NCBI GenBank assembly: GCA_011109175.1
Contig: RDEW01000030.1
Span: forward strand, 490,094-554,093
Reading direction: 5' to 3'
Length of the DNA: 64,000 bases
DNA from: Dicyema japonicum
Taxonomy: Eukaryota; Dicyemida; Rhombozoa; Dicyemidae
A program made the position numbers and the translations under genes. This document shows positions 33,770-46,114 of this stretch, in pieces. The notes under the pieces were generated by a model. The model did not search any database. It was not told the origin of the DNA and saw nothing but the letters and a program-made list of their open reading frames with translations. Within the stretch, counting starts at the first letter, position 1; each line of letters begins with the position of its first letter.

Positions 33770-34369
33770 GACAAGGTTTTATTAAAGATTCCGCTATAGT
33801 TTGAGCTTCTCCATTTTTTGCAATAAGGTAGCTTATCTAAGATAAATTAAAAATTATAATCAACTTCATAGGAACTTCAGTGGCTTTTAAATTTTCATCT
33901 TTTGTGAAGTTTTTCATCGAATCTTTCCGATTTACTAAAAGCAGCAAGCATTTGTTCAAAAAAAAGATGTATCTGTTTTTCAATTCTTTGTGCTGAACAA
34001 CGAGATGTCGATGGATCTTAGATAGTACTAATGTCTCTTGACAATTTTGTGGCAAATCATGCACTCTGCTCTCTTCGAATCGTCCTCAAAATGGCAAAAT
34101 CCATAAGCAAGATATTCTTTCTTATATTTTCTATTCTAGAAGTGGAATAATACATTTATAAACTTTAAAAGGCATACTATTGACCAACAAGAAAAAAAAT
34201 AACACGTGAAATTCGAGTAGGCGTTGAATATTATAACAAAATATTTAATTTAAATTAATTTTTTTTAATAGAATATCATAATTTTTTTAATATCATAATT
34301 TTTTTGAGGCACCCCAGATCCAAAATGAGGCACCCTAGGGTGCCTCCAGGCACACTTTGGGAACCACTG
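33770..34369 (-). mobile_element. hAT element, 5' part (BED zinc finger, ZBED5/SCAND3-like)
   Basis: The outer end at 34,369 reads, on the minus strand, CAGTGGTTCCCAAAGTGTGC, a typical hAT terminus. Inside lies a BED-type finger remnant (AECMICHKIV) and HRHLVVQHKELKN, then RKDSMKNFTKDENLKA. After a frame break comes AKNGEAQTIAESLIKP, read with corrections. This order is that of ZBED5/FAM200-like hAT transposases. The 3' part is missing. A palindrome GGCACCCTAGGGTGCC lies just inside the terminus. Confidence 0.7.
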
Positions 34370-34429
34370 TGCTAGATTCAGCCTTTATTCTTTGTGAGTT
34401 GGTTAATGAATTGTTTCATTTCAAGATCC

Positions 34430-36560
34430 ACATTTTATTTATTTAGAACCCCGGAATCACCGAAAAAGACAAAAAAACGTCAGACAGTTCGGTAATCCTA
34501 GTTACGAAATCAAACGAGCTATCCAACGTCTGTGGTCTCCCATTGTTCCAACTACCGTGCGAAATAGCCTTCTCTCATCCCTGTAGATGAATCCAATTGG
34601 GGAGGGGAACTTCCTAACCAATCGACTTTCTTGGAAAAAGACAGGCAAAGTGGGTTTCCGTCCTCTTTACAGACCCGAAGTAATCCGGTTTCCCGGCTAC
34701 GGGTCGTAGATTCAGTGAGTAGGGAATTAACTATTGATCCAGAATGAGGGGCCATCATAAATATAGTTTCCGGTATATTGAATTGATTTTGTGGAGCGTA
34801 GTCTCTAATTACGCGAATCTCCATGCAACAGAGACATACTCCACAGCCGGGGCAATAGTTTGCCGGTAAAGTGCTGCAACAGAAGCATCCAAATTCAAAG
34901 TAGTCCTTTGGACAAGCTCACGAACAATATTCAACTTCTGCAGGCCTTTATTGAGGACTTTCTTCCCATTTGAGTTGAAATTCAACAGCCTGTCGAGCAT
35001 TAATCCAAGAATTGAAGGAGACCTTGCTACTGGTATCTGGACAGACCAATGAAAGTTCTTGGATCTTCTTTTGAACGACGGACTGAGGTAAAAAGCGTAA
35101 ATATTGATTTTCGGCATAAATCGTTAGTCGGTTGGCAGTCAACCAATCATAGACGGTGTTGATTGTTGCGTAAATATTGATTTTTCGGCATAAGTGGTTA
35201 GTCGGTTAAAAGTCAACCAATCATAGACGGTGTTTATTTGAGCGAATCTCGCTCGTTTTCCTGAGAGGGAATAGTTACACAGTCAGGGCAGCTTCTAAAC
35301 AACCGTTTACTCTATTTTCTTTAATAAAATTAATTTAATTTGTTCAACTTGCGTCAATCGATTGTGTGTTCAATTATTAAGTTTTCTGCGTAGGATAATA
35401 ACAAAAAATTTTCGTCCTCGTATTTGGTAGGTCGTGAAGGAATAGATTGTGAAGGTTCGGAGAAAGCGAAGAACCTTGGGGTACTCCGTTAGGTAGTAGT
35501 GTTGATCTCGATCTAAGATGCCCGCAGTCGACTCTCCCACGTCGTCCAGAAAAAAAGTTGGCAAACCACAGCTTTAGGTTTGGAAGAATTTTCGAATCTT
35601 CCAATAAGAAGAATTTTTCGAATCTTCCTTGGGACTGTGTTGAAAGCCTTGTTTATGTCGATTGAAACCAATGTAGTTCGCATTAAATACATCGGTTATG
35701 AATTGGGATAGTGTGGTTAAATCGGGTGGTGGTGGTCCTTCCAGGACGAATATCGTGCTGGAAAGCCATTTGAGGGAGGACCGGAGTAATGGCGAATAAT
35801 ACCAGTTTTTTTCAAGTTTTGATAATGTGCTGGTTAGGGAGATCGGCCTGTATGAAGCAGGTTTCCCTCCTGTTTTCCAGCCCGTCAAGACAGGTTTAAT
35901 AACAGAGTTCTTCCAAATCTTGGGAATAATATTGTTAATAGACAGGCTAAATAAATGCGTGTGGTAGCCAATTGCATATTTGCTTGATTGTTTCAGGTGA
36001 ATCGTAAATGCTCTGTCAGGGCCGCAAGCCCATGAGTTCTTTAATTCAGCGATAACCTTTGATACCTGCTTGTTTGAGAATAATTCTTTGTAAGGTTCTT
36101 TCGGTTTGTGGGCACGTTCTTTGATATCCAAGTGTTTAGAGAATGTCTTGAAACTGATCGCAGCGTAATGCTTTATAAGTAGGTTAGGGTGTATATGACA
36201 AATGTGTTGTCAACTTTTGAATGGCTAAATTGATGATTTTTGCCGCTTCATATATCGAACGTATATGGATGATAGTCCTTTGACAAATTCCATGTAACAA
36301 AGTTAGAAAAGCCAGACGAGTCAACCTTCTTATAGTTCTTAAAACTTTTAGCTTCGGTCTGCATGTCCGACGAATCCGAAATCCTCTTAACATAAGAAGG
36401 ATGGAATTATGGTCGCTGGATAAACCATAATTCACATCCCATGTAGTAAATCCTACTAAGGAGGGTGAACATAGGGCTAAATCTGGAAAAGTGCAGCTAT
36501 CAGTGCTCCTTAATGGGGTTCTTGTGTAATTTAGGGTAATTCAGGACAATCGTTTAAGAT
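34430..36560 (-). mobile_element. LINE family B (APE-type, Jockey-like), longer copy
   Basis: Read on the minus strand: endonuclease C-terminus (PDLALCSPSLVGFTTWDV, then LSSDHNSILLMLRGF), linker, RT fingers (WACGPDRAFTIHLKQ, KPASYRPISLTSTLSKLEK), a corrected DINKAF-like palm, GVPQGSSLSPNLHNLFLHDL, and thumb (IPVARSPSILGLMLDRLLNF). The C-terminus has VEYVSVAWRFA. The tail ends at about 34,436 with AATCACCG..GTTC/CCGGGG, as in 16,495 and 56,357. Frames are broken and the YADD box is damaged. Family B also covers 11,388, 56,350 and 63,440. Confidence 0.82.
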
Positions 36561-36970
36561 GACCCAGGATCAGCCTCAGCAAGGTAAGAAAGAGGATGGC
36601 CGACTGAGGGCATTTCCATACAAATCATAAAGAGAAATGCGCTGAAAGCTGTTCTTTTCTCAGGAAGGTTACATGGAGCAACCATTGTGGAAGTTAGGTC
36701 AGAAGGCAGCTCCAGAAAATAGCAAGAACGTGAAGAATGCAGAAAATCATGGAAATTAACAGTATTTGGACTAATAAAATTTAATTAAAACCCAAAAATA
36801 GACATAATACGATTCTTACCCAAAACAGCAGCCTTATCACCTTTCCCGTGATCCCAAGCACACTCTACCCGCTCAAGACAGACAAACGTGGGTTAATATG
36901 AACACCCTCCACATTTAAAATTACAAGTATTTTTTAAATTATAAAATCAGTCATCCATCATATAAATTAT
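36561..36970. other. spacer, no recognised gene
   Basis: Contains short frames on both strands (for example ERVECAWDHGKGDKAAVLG on minus) that I cannot assign. It lies between a LINE 5' end and the FAK 3' end. Confidence 0.35.
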
Positions 36971-36974
36971 AAAA

Positions 36975-39937
36975 TCATACATCCGATGAAAACTGTGCTA
37001 TAGAATCTCTAAGCAATTCATCATAAAGAAATTTAGAGGAAATTCCCAATTGACTTATCAAACAAAGAGCTCTGTCAACATTACAGTCATTCCATATAGT
37101 AATTGATTCTAGCCGTCCCAACATTGATAATATAACACCTTTAACCATCATGAACTGCAAAATTTCAAAAAATCAAATACGCTTTGGTTTGTTAGGTCAT
37201 TTTTGGTATCATAACTGATTCCTTGGACCTTGTCGATAAAAATTCTCAGAGAAGTTGTAATTAACTGTCGGAATATATTTAATAATACTTTTGCGCATTC
37301 ATTCAAAGCCTCTGCATTATCAATATTATCACTGAAATCAGTTATGGCGACCATCATTTGAGATAAGGCACTGTCCAACTACAAATATTTAATCAGCCAA
37401 TACATATTGATAATCCACATTGCGAGATAAATGTGATTTTTCAAAATGTGAGTGATCCTCCTTTATATCTGAAGGCACAGAGATATCAAAACATGGATGA
37501 AAACTTTGCAAATTTTCAGTATCCGCAGAGTATGGATTATCATTTTTCTGCTCTGGGAAGTCATTTTCTTCATTTAGTTGAGAACTATCAAGGGAGAGGT
37601 CATTTCTGTGTAATTTCGCAAACAGTATTTGCTCAGTGGCCGGAGTATTCACTACTGATTGTAATTCTTCTGCTTGCAATGTGTTGATAGATGCATTCAA
37701 GGATATAGTAGTCGTGTAAGAACTCTCAGTTTGATCGTCGAATAGAGTCCTAAACTACAAAAACTGTAAACTCAATATATTTAATCATTTCTAGACACGT
37801 TGGCCTCAACTGGGAGTCAAGTTGCCAACATGATTTCATGAATTCATAGAAAAATATAGGACACTCCGGAGGCTGGCAAAGTCTGTTCCCTTCTTCAATG
37901 TAAAGAAGCATGTCAGAGTTTGTAATGTCAGTGAATGGTTTCTGTGAGGCCTTATCCCAAATCTCCCACAGGCAAACCCCTAGAAGATAACTATCACGCA
38001 TACCGAGCATCCAAACGTCCGTAGCCTTTGTAAAAACACGATGACGGAGAGATTCTGGAGCCATCCACTTTATGGGCATTTTCCCGTCATTAACTGAAAT
38101 ATTAAAAGACAACAACCCATGTGGTGGACCTGATTGGAGGGAAGAAAACAACACATCCCAAAATCAGAGAGTTTGATACATTCGTGGTCACAAACAAGGA
38201 TATTTCTGGCAGCCAAATCACTGAGAATATAACCACCAAGTACCGATGTATAAAATTCATGCTGTGAATGTACTCAACAGCACATGTCACTTGGTAGCAG
38301 AAAAGCAAGAGAGTTTTCGGGGAGACATCTTCCTGACATTGAAGATATGTTCTGAGCTACCAAATTCATAAACCCAAAACCTGTCCGAATTGAGCAAACT
38401 CCATAACAATGGCAGGAGTCTCGTCCATCAAACCAAAAAATTCGATGATATTCACATGGCGAAACATCTTCATCAAATCTGCACAATCAAAATCATTAGC
38501 GACTGGCTTCCTCGTAGAAACTGTTCAGACTATTACTGTCGTTTCCGTGGTGAATTTTCACGGCCACTTCCCGAGTCTGCATATTAAGATAGCAAATCAA
38601 CATTTCCTTTCAAGTCAGACAATATTCCCCTGTAGACCAAGCCGAACTGGCCTTCCCCAACAGTTTCAAAAATCTCCATTTGCTGCCTATTTATGACCAT
38701 TTCTGAGATAATAACGAGAAAAAACCAGGTGAATAGCGAGACACCGTGTCGGCAAACATCAAACAATCTCCCTACCGAATTAATAATATAAATTACTTTG
38801 GTGGAGCAAAATTTTCGTCGTCTAACACTAAAACAATAAACAACTAAGCGAACAGCAGGATTTGCGAATATAATAAGTGATTTCTTCCATGACAGACACA
38901 GCTCCATAAAACTCAACCATAGTGTCGGAAGAACCTGATTTTATGCTTACTTTGGCCTTTCCTTCCTCCAATTTCTTCATTTCCAAATGTTCGATTCCTT
39001 CAGGACCAGAGAAGCCACGGCAAACCATTCTCTACTCAATTATGTAAGTAATCAACCCAGGACTGTCCCGAAACCCGATAACTGATTCCATCCATGGCTT
39101 TTATTGTCAATTGTACGACGTTCAAGTCTCCTCGAACCTGAAACTGATGACGTAACAAAAACTATCAAAAAGCAGTTAAATTCACGGTAAATCAGTCCCG
39201 TGGTGCATCGATGAAGATGCAACAATTCCAGAATACAACGTTGTGGTGAGTTCAATGTCTTTAGTTTAGGTAACTCGTTTTTTATAGACTTTACCGAAAC
39301 TTTCTGAGGGGATTAGATTAAAATGAACAATTTTAAGGGGAAAGGTATTTAGTTGCTGGTTAATCCATATAGATTTGAGTTTCACACTTCGTGTTTCCAG
39401 CAGACGTCTCCTAGAAGTTAAACAGCCACAGACTTGAGTTCTATCGCCAGAAAGCGGACAATCAACTCATCATCTGAATTTGTCTTACGGATAATATCCT
39501 CCAGGCACTAAATGAAAAACTTATAAATACCTGGAAATATAGAAACTCAAGCATTTGTGTGTTATTAGCCTTAAAATTTTCAAACAAAATTTGGGATATA
39601 TGTCTGATTTTAATAAAGAGTCTGATTTACTGAGACAATTAAACCTATAATTGATGAGCCACTGTGGGCCCAGCTTGTCTATAACATTCTTCAAAGTCAT
39701 GTTGTCGTATAGTAGGACTGTTCGATCACTCATTACAGATTGTGCTTCCAACTCAAATAATTTAAAATATTCAATAAGAGAAACTTGCCCTAATACGACT
39801 TCAATCAATCTCTGGAGATATTATCAAGTAATTTATACTTTCACGGTTATGCTATCCTTGCAGTTTACTCGTCTTATATCACTCTGTGGTAGGGAGATGT
39901 AAATGTTATTCATAATTTCTAATATTGAATCCACCAT
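36975..39937 (-). CDS. PTK2: focal adhesion kinase (FERM - tyrosine kinase - FAT)
   Basis: Integrin-linked tyrosine kinase. The start MVDSILEIMNN leads to a FERM domain: F1 (DIRRVNCKDSITV..SLIEYFKLFEL), F2 (KIRHISQILFENFKANN) and F3 (VVQLTIKAMDGISYRV). The kinase is intact: GEGQFGLVYRG, VAVKIHH, helix-C FYEEA, FIHRDLAARNILV, SDFG, and GKMPIKWMAPESL. A Ser/Asn-rich linker precedes a four-helix FAT domain (ALSQMMVAITDFSDN to AQFSSDV). Nine introns of 22-27 nt fix the frame, including 37,155-37,180, 37,379-37,403, 37,750-37,771, 37,980-38,003, 38,221-38,243, 38,357-38,380, 38,479-38,503, 38,577-38,601 and 39,812-39,838. The activation-loop junction (38,090-38,160) is unresolved, so the usual YY pair cannot be seen. 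About 850 residues. PYK2 is the alternative paralogue name. Confidence 0.92.
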
Positions 39938-40840
39938 CAACTTGAAAAAGATTAGCACATAAAATAAATTGTTTAGGTTTTATTTTTAAATTACTTAATT
40001 TTTTGTGGGAATTTAATATTTAGCTGATTGAATAACTATATCATGTTTACATGGCATGACGTTAACAAATTGATCTCAATGCCCCACAACTCCCAAATCA
40101 GAAGGCCAGTACGAGATCCCCATTCTTACCGATATTGGTTTCTCTCTTGTCGTTCTGGATTTTCTTAGTTGACTGAGGATATTCCTTTTTTATTTTAATT
40201 CAGTGATCTTGGGGCAATAAAATAAATTAGCTTGCTGTCAATATTATCGATTTTACTACATTCTTTGGTGTACGGGTGAGTATTTTATAGGGGGAATTGT
40301 TAGTTATTAATTGCTATCTCCAGGAACTTAAAATTGCATTAGTACCTGTGGTGCGGTTGGGATAAGGGTAAAAGAGTCTTCGGTGAAATCAGAAATGCCA
40401 TTGCAGCTGAACTAAAAACCTTCGTGAACGAAGCTGGGAGTGGCTACCGTCTGCGGTAATGCCCATTGTCTTTTGGCAGTTGGAGCATGATTTGTTGGTA
40501 ATACTTTTATTTATGTTTCAGAATAAAACTCAATATAATCTCGATAGTTGTGTAATTGCTTAAAGGAATTTTAATTAACTATTTTTTGCGTTTTAGGCAA
40601 TTATTTAGCCAAAATATTAATTCACCCAATATCTGTCAAAAATCACAACGTCATTATTAGTACTTTTCCTTCTCATAGGTAATTGCCGCATAGTTTACAA
40701 AGAATATTTTTAAAAAAAACATTAAAGTTAATTCTATTGTACTCACACTGCGGCAAAGTTTGGTTACTTAAGCTTTATTACATATCAAACGTCATTATCG
40801 GCAATTTCCATTGGTCAGTGCCTTGATTTTAAATAGCAAA
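39938..40840. other. spacer, no recognised gene
   Basis: The FAK promoter must lie at the left end. Around 40,380-40,500 there are weak resemblances to the repetitive block near 61,560-61,780 (GGCAGTTGGAGC/GGCAGCTAGAAC). No gene was found. Confidence 0.35.
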
Positions 40841-41131
40841 ATGGTTTCAGTCCCCACGAATCGGGATTTTTCTACAATCTCATATTTATTATGCTTTGAT
40901 AACAAATCATTTTGGATTACTGAAAATCAAACTGAAGAGGATAAAATACCAGGAATGAAAGCACCAATCGAAAAGCTGAGACTCAAACTTAAACTTCCGA
41001 CTATCGTTTTATTAAAGCCGAACAAGTTTGGCTACAAAGCATTATTACGAAATATATTTGATTCCGTCAGTAGAAAATTCCCAATAAATATGTATGATTT
41101 TGCTATTAAAAGTATAAGTAAAATTCAATAA
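40841..41131 (+). CDS. unrecognised ORF, possibly first exon
   Basis: MVSVPTNRDFSTISYLLCFD.. to SKIQ, 96 codons, charged and Leu/Lys-rich in the middle (KLRLKLKLPTIVLL). No family recognised. It may be an upstream exon of the long gene that follows, but no splice connects them clearly. Confidence 0.3.
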   Translation: MVSVPTNRDFSTISYLLCFDNKSFWITENQTEEDKIPGMKAPIEKLRLKLKLPTIVLLKPNKFGYKALLRNIFDSVSRKFPINMYDFAIKSISKIQ

Positions 41132-41642
41132 TGTTGACATAAATTTATTTTCTGCTTATTGTCGATTACATAGTTTGCACTTAGTTTGCCATGGTTAAGC
41201 GAGCCACTATATTAATTTAACTTCGGTAAAGTTAAGTTTAGTGGGACTAGCATGGGGGATATATTTTCTGACCTTTCATTGGAAATATCAGGTTTCATTG
41301 TTTTATTTGACTGCAATCGATAGTAAAGTCGCAAATATCATTGATTCCAAGATTAGTAGTTTTTATATGCAAAGTCCGTTACTCACAAAATGTTGGGTAA
41401 TGCATATAGCACGTGATGTTGGTGACCTTAATTGCCTGTATTTAGAGCATAAGTGACGTCATTTTTGAAAAGTATAGGTGAACTATTGCCTATTATACTA
41501 TCATACTTACATTTGTGCTAATTGTGTCCGCTGTATTTTGCTGGTAATAAAGTTAAGTGCATTTCGTAAGCAGAATGATGATATATAACAATTAAGGATG
41601 AGCATTTATTATTCTACGTAATTAATCGCTCCTATATTTTAG

Positions 41643-44600
41643 AAAAGGGATCAGACGTTGAATTGAAGTATATCATCAAGAAACCGTTCAATTCTAATAG
41701 ACAAAACCCACTAAAATTTGTTCTGAAATTTCCCAAGTCTGCGCTAATTAAAGAAATAAACTGCCGACTTTCTGAAAGTTTACAAAAACAAATAAAAATT
41801 ACAAAAATTGCTTCAAATTTATATTTCTGTTCTTTGAATAATTTGAAAATGAGTCACAGAGATGAATTTTACGTGAGCGATAAAAATAATCCCGATATTG
41901 ACCTGACGGAACAGAACAAGGCATCCATGGTTGACCTCTTCTACCATCAGAAAGAAATGTGGACCAATCGCCTTCCAGCTATGAAAAAACGGCAAATTTC
42001 TTGTCTTGTCTTTGCGGAATTGACAAAATATGACATACATGAAGTGATCATCAGATTTCAGAGCAATTCACAATTGCATTCAAGTTCCACACAAAGTCAA
42101 GATTACGACATAATTTTCAAAATCCTTCCGAACTTATCTGTTGGATTATTGTCAAGCCAAATCAAAAAAGCTCGAGAAATTCAAAAAAGTTTGAGCATTT
42201 CTCAAGAAAAGTCCTTAATCGCAGAATTTTCTAATTTTTTTTCAACCGTTAATTCCGGAACAGATAAAAATTCTCTCATAAAATTTGAATCCTCGCTTGA
42301 TTTTTCTTTAAATCAAAGACGGGAGAATGAAAAAGAGCAGTTACTTGTGCCTCCGTCGATCAAAAACCCAAATGAATATGTAAAAATCGACAATATATTA
42401 TCCGTTAACATCAAAAATCCGAAAAGTCAGCTAAAAAAGAAAAAGATTATGTTATTAGCGAATAAAAATTATTCTCAAAAAGAAAAGGTCAAGGAAAACG
42501 TAAAAGAGGATTCTACTTATGGGAGTGACATGGTGTCGGCCAGAAGACTTACGGAGGGCCTTCCAGTGTGTGAGGAACCAGGGGACTCTATTCATGGGAG
42601 TGACATGGTGTCGGCCAGAAGACAGGCGGAGGGCCTCCCAGTGTGTGAGGAACCAGGGGACTCTATTCATGGGAGTGACATGGTGTCGGCCAGAAGACAG
42701 GCGGAGGGCCTCCCAGTGTGTGTAGAACCCGAGGATTCTTTCGAATTCCAATCTTCAAAAAATTTGTCTGAAAATAAAAAGCTAAGAGTGTCTCCAATGA
42801 CACCAGACAGTGGAATTCTTAGTGACTCAAATTTGACTCCAAAGTTCGAAAATCATGACGAAAGTACAAAAAATATTTATTTCCTGATCCCAAAAAACCT
42901 ATGTTTTCCCAAACTTCCACGAAACCCAAAGAAAAGGGTACAAAAGACGATTTCTTGTCTTCAAAAACGGAAGATCCATATTACAGATTATCTCACGTGC
43001 AAGGTGAACCAAGACTTGTAAATACTGATGAATGCCCTGAAATCAATTTTGACAAATCCCCCGCTATTTCGAATAAAGAAGATTCTTCTCGGGGGAGAGA
43101 AATTACCAATAAAAGTCCTCATGTCTTCAAATTTGAGAATAACCAAAATTATTCTATAAAAAGTGCGGATTCCGAACAAAACATTTCGATTGGTCGGAAT
43201 GTTGTATTCACGGATAATTTCTCTAACGAACGAACCAGTCAGGAAAGTAACACGAGACAGAAAGTGTAAAATATGTAAAAATCGAAGAAGCCGACGCTGA
43301 TTCTGCTTTCAAAAATAGTCAGCTTCCTGTGATTGAAACTGGGGACAAGTCAAAGATGGAAGGTACTACTCAGCAAGGCTCTGGGGAAAATAGCATAAAA
43401 ATAAAAGAATTTCAGGACCTTTCGTTCAGGGATGAGAAAAACAAAGTAAAGAGTTTTTCGATAGAAAAGAATGTCACTGTAACATTAAGTGACCCCCAAC
43501 AAAAAGCGGTTGTTTAAAGAAAGAAAAAGTGAATTTTGTCGGATTTTCCAAAATTGATGGGAAAGATACGGAAGGGACGAATCCCTCAATTCATGAAGAA
43601 CTTTCCTTCATTGATGAACAAAATATTTGCATAAATAGTGAATTACTAGGAAAATTTACTCCAGAAAAGGGAAAAACACTGGTAGATGATTCCCATCCCA
43701 ATGAATACAAAGTACTATCCACAACTGCAGAATCTAAAGGGTTAGAAGAGAGGTTAGCTGTCAAATCAAGAGATTTATGTCATCGACAACCAGAAAATGT
43801 AAAAATTTGGGAACAAAGTGACCCTAATTCACAGCAAAATGAGAACACACGGAATACTTATAATTCAGCCAAACCCGTAATATTCGCCAAGGGAGATGCA
43901 TTCCATGACCCAAAAATTACTAAAAGCCAGGAAAATAGACTTGGACATTTTGACCGCTCAGTAGACAGACAAACTGAAGCCCATAATGATGAAGATGAAT
44001 ATACAAGTAGTAAGGCTTATGATCGCACAAATTTTGAAGACTCAACGATTGAACACAAAAGTCCTGGAAACACATCACATCAAAGTGAAAGATTGAAGAA
44101 CAAGGTGTTTCATGTTGAAAAATTTGGAACCAGGGAAAGACCATATGAGAAGGGGGATCCAAGAACTACAAATTTTAGTGAAATCAGGCCTTGGAACTCT
44201 GAAGTTGCTGAAAATAAGACCCCTGAAAGCTTAGCTGGACCAAAATACTACGAAACCTACGGAAACCGAAATCTTCACGACAACTTTACTAGTCCATTCT
44301 GTGAACCATTTAAAAATCGTGAGAATAACTCAACAACTGGTATCAACGAACCACGTGGTCTTTCGAATTATTATCAAACAGAACCCAATGTCTATAAAAC
44401 CTCTGAAAACGTGAGAAATGAGAATCAGATGAGACCACGGGATTATCCGAATTATGATAGACAAACTGGTGATTATTCGAAACCAGAATATACAAATATC
44501 CTTTATTCAAAATACAATGAACCCTCTGATTATAAGAACATGAGTGACTTGACAGAACCACGTGGGCGGATGCCAAATTATAGAGTTGATCAAAACTACA

Positions 44601-45076
44601 GCAGATTGGCAGAACCCAAGTATTATAAAAGACATAACGGCTTAACAAGACGACCAATATACACGAGTCATGATAATTTAAACAACAAATTCATGAAACC
44701 TCGATATTTGGACTCCAGGAACATGTCAGAGATTGAGGACCACAGAAACTATTACTTAAGTGACTCTACAAAACGATATAATCCATATTCTTCGAATGGT
44801 CGCTACGAAAGTCAAATCATTTCATATCATTCTGATATTGACAGTAATTACTATAATCCCAATACAACTGTCGAAACAGTACGACCAAGAACAGCCCTTA
44901 TTCATAGACGAGTTAATTCAATGGCTTCTCGCTTGGATATAGCAGATTCCAAGATAAGGAGAATAGAGTCATGTATCGATTTATTGGAATATAAAATACA
45001 ATCTGTGAAGCTTGATATGTATAAAAAGTACTACATTCGGTTCAAACTAGATCAATGTCGTCAATGGAACGTCTAA
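41643..45076 (+). CDS. long unrecognised protein with 25-residue tandem repeat
   Basis: I do not recognise this protein. An acceptor AG at 41,641 opens a frame beginning SDVELKYIIKKPFN, which looks like a folded domain of about 170 residues. A Ser/Lys/Glu-rich disordered region follows, then three 75-bp tandem repeats at 42,521-42,745 (GSDMVSARRQAEGLPVC..). Next comes a long Asn/Tyr/Arg-rich region with recurring EPRG, EPKYY and DYPNYD-like motifs (44,200-44,800). The C-terminus is a coiled-coil-like helix (RLDIADSKIRRIESCIDLLE). Three frame changes (about 42,880, 43,255 and 43,503) are needed, at least two beside A runs. Base composition is like its neighbours. Possibly cytoskeletal or a Tyr-phosphorylated scaffold, but that is only composition-based. 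Confidence 0.6.
42521..42745 (+). repeat. three tandem 75-bp coding repeats
   Basis: Units start at 42,521, 42,596 and 42,671. Units 2 and 3 are identical over about 60 bases, and unit 1 differs at a few positions. 75 bp preserves the reading frame (25 residues per unit). Near identity at the DNA level points to recent expansion. Confidence 0.9.
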
Positions 45077-45297
45077 CACCATTGACTAATGAAGATACCT
45101 TAGAGGATGAGGAGCACTTGCATTATAGGTTTTTGTGATAATTTTACGTAAATAGGCGGGGAATCCTTACCAGATATTGTATTATGCCTGTTGATAGGAG
45201 CATATTGAGAACACTAATTCGTTCAGAAGCCGCTAACCAAAATGCACTTAATACTCTTAAAAGAATTCATAAATTTAGATATTTAGATAATTACTAA
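45055..45297 (+). CDS. unrecognised small spliced ORF (71 aa)
   Basis: MSSMERLTPLTNEDTLEDE.. reads to 45,128. A 27-nt GT..AG intron (45,129-45,155) then joins it in frame to RRGILTRYCIMPVDRS.. and ..RYLDNY, with a stop at 45,295. The total is 216 coding bases. It overlaps the last 22 bases of the upstream long frame, so it is either a separate small gene or an alternative 3' end of that gene. Not recognised. Confidence 0.5.
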
Positions 45298-45404
45298 TGT
45301 TATTAATATTTAATATAAAAATATATTTAAATTCTCTTTGTTGTGGATTACAGTCCTTTTTAATTCATTTCCCGATCAATATCAGAATTATATTGATTAA
45401 TATT

Positions 45405-45904
45405 TATTTTAAAACCCCGGGGTCACAGAGAAAGACAATAAACCTTAAGCACCCCTATGGCTGACAATTACTATCGCAGACGATCCCTTTACGGCCATGA
45501 GTGACCCATTAAAACATAAGAGAAGTCATGGGATATGGAAGGTTGCCATAGTTAAATTAAAAAATCGACTCAAAAGTACTCTCCAGTAAACTACGGAGGA
45601 AAAGCTCCGGATGAGGGCTTGAAATAAAATCATTGTGCTCAATTCCCAGAAATCAAATTGAATGCAATCGCTCTCTGATGAAAGGTTATCTGAGTATGTT
45701 TACAACCAAAAGGATCTGAATAATCTGATAAAATATTACGCATAAATATCCCACAAGGACTATCAGAAGATTGATGCGATTCCATTATATCTTACCAAAC
45801 TGAAAAGGGAGCAGGAATTGACATGCTTTACTGAAAAAACGTGAGGAATGTATTGATGCTCATAAAAGCAACCTACCTAACAAACTCCCGATGACCCTCC
45901 TAAA
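45405..45904. other. LINE B tail scrap at 45,408-45,440, then unassigned DNA
   Basis: AAACCCCGGGGTCACAGAGA matches the family B tail. The remainder to 45,904 shows no recognisable coding or repeat family. Confidence 0.4.
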
Positions 45905-46110
45905 GAATCGGGTGGTGCTCTGTGGCTAGTTGGTCAAAATTATTTTCCTTCCCTCTGATGGCGTCATTGGATCCACCTTACTGAGGAGACGCCCAATTCC
46001 TGCGGCATCAAGAAGATCCAACTATTCGTTGGAGACAAGTTTTGGAACGCTGGAACCAGTCAGGGTCAAGTAGTTAGTCTGATTACTCTTGTCTTTGGAA
46101 TAATTTTAAT
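45905..46110 (+). repeat. SINE-like repeat, near-full copy
   Basis: GGTGGTGCTCTGTGGCTAG, GATGGCGTCATTGGATCCAC and CTGAGGAGACGCCCAAT occur in the order of the 51,670 copy. It ends in TTGTCTTTGGAATAATTTTA. Confidence 0.7.
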
Positions 46111-46114
46111 TTAA

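Noticed and set aside
37750-38916. Receptor tyrosine kinase interpretation of the kinase domain
   Set aside because: Upstream FERM F1-F3 segments and a downstream FAT domain fix it as FAK; the hydrophobic stretch near 38,800 lies in the FERM-kinase linker and is out of frame.
42455-42751. 98-codon minus-strand frame across the tandem repeats
   Set aside because: A 75-bp repeat keeps every frame open, so openness on the other strand carries no information.
43920-44162. Minus-strand open frames under the 41.6-45 kb gene
   Set aside because: They are shadows of the plus-strand coding sequence, whose composition and tandem repeats are consistent in one direction only.
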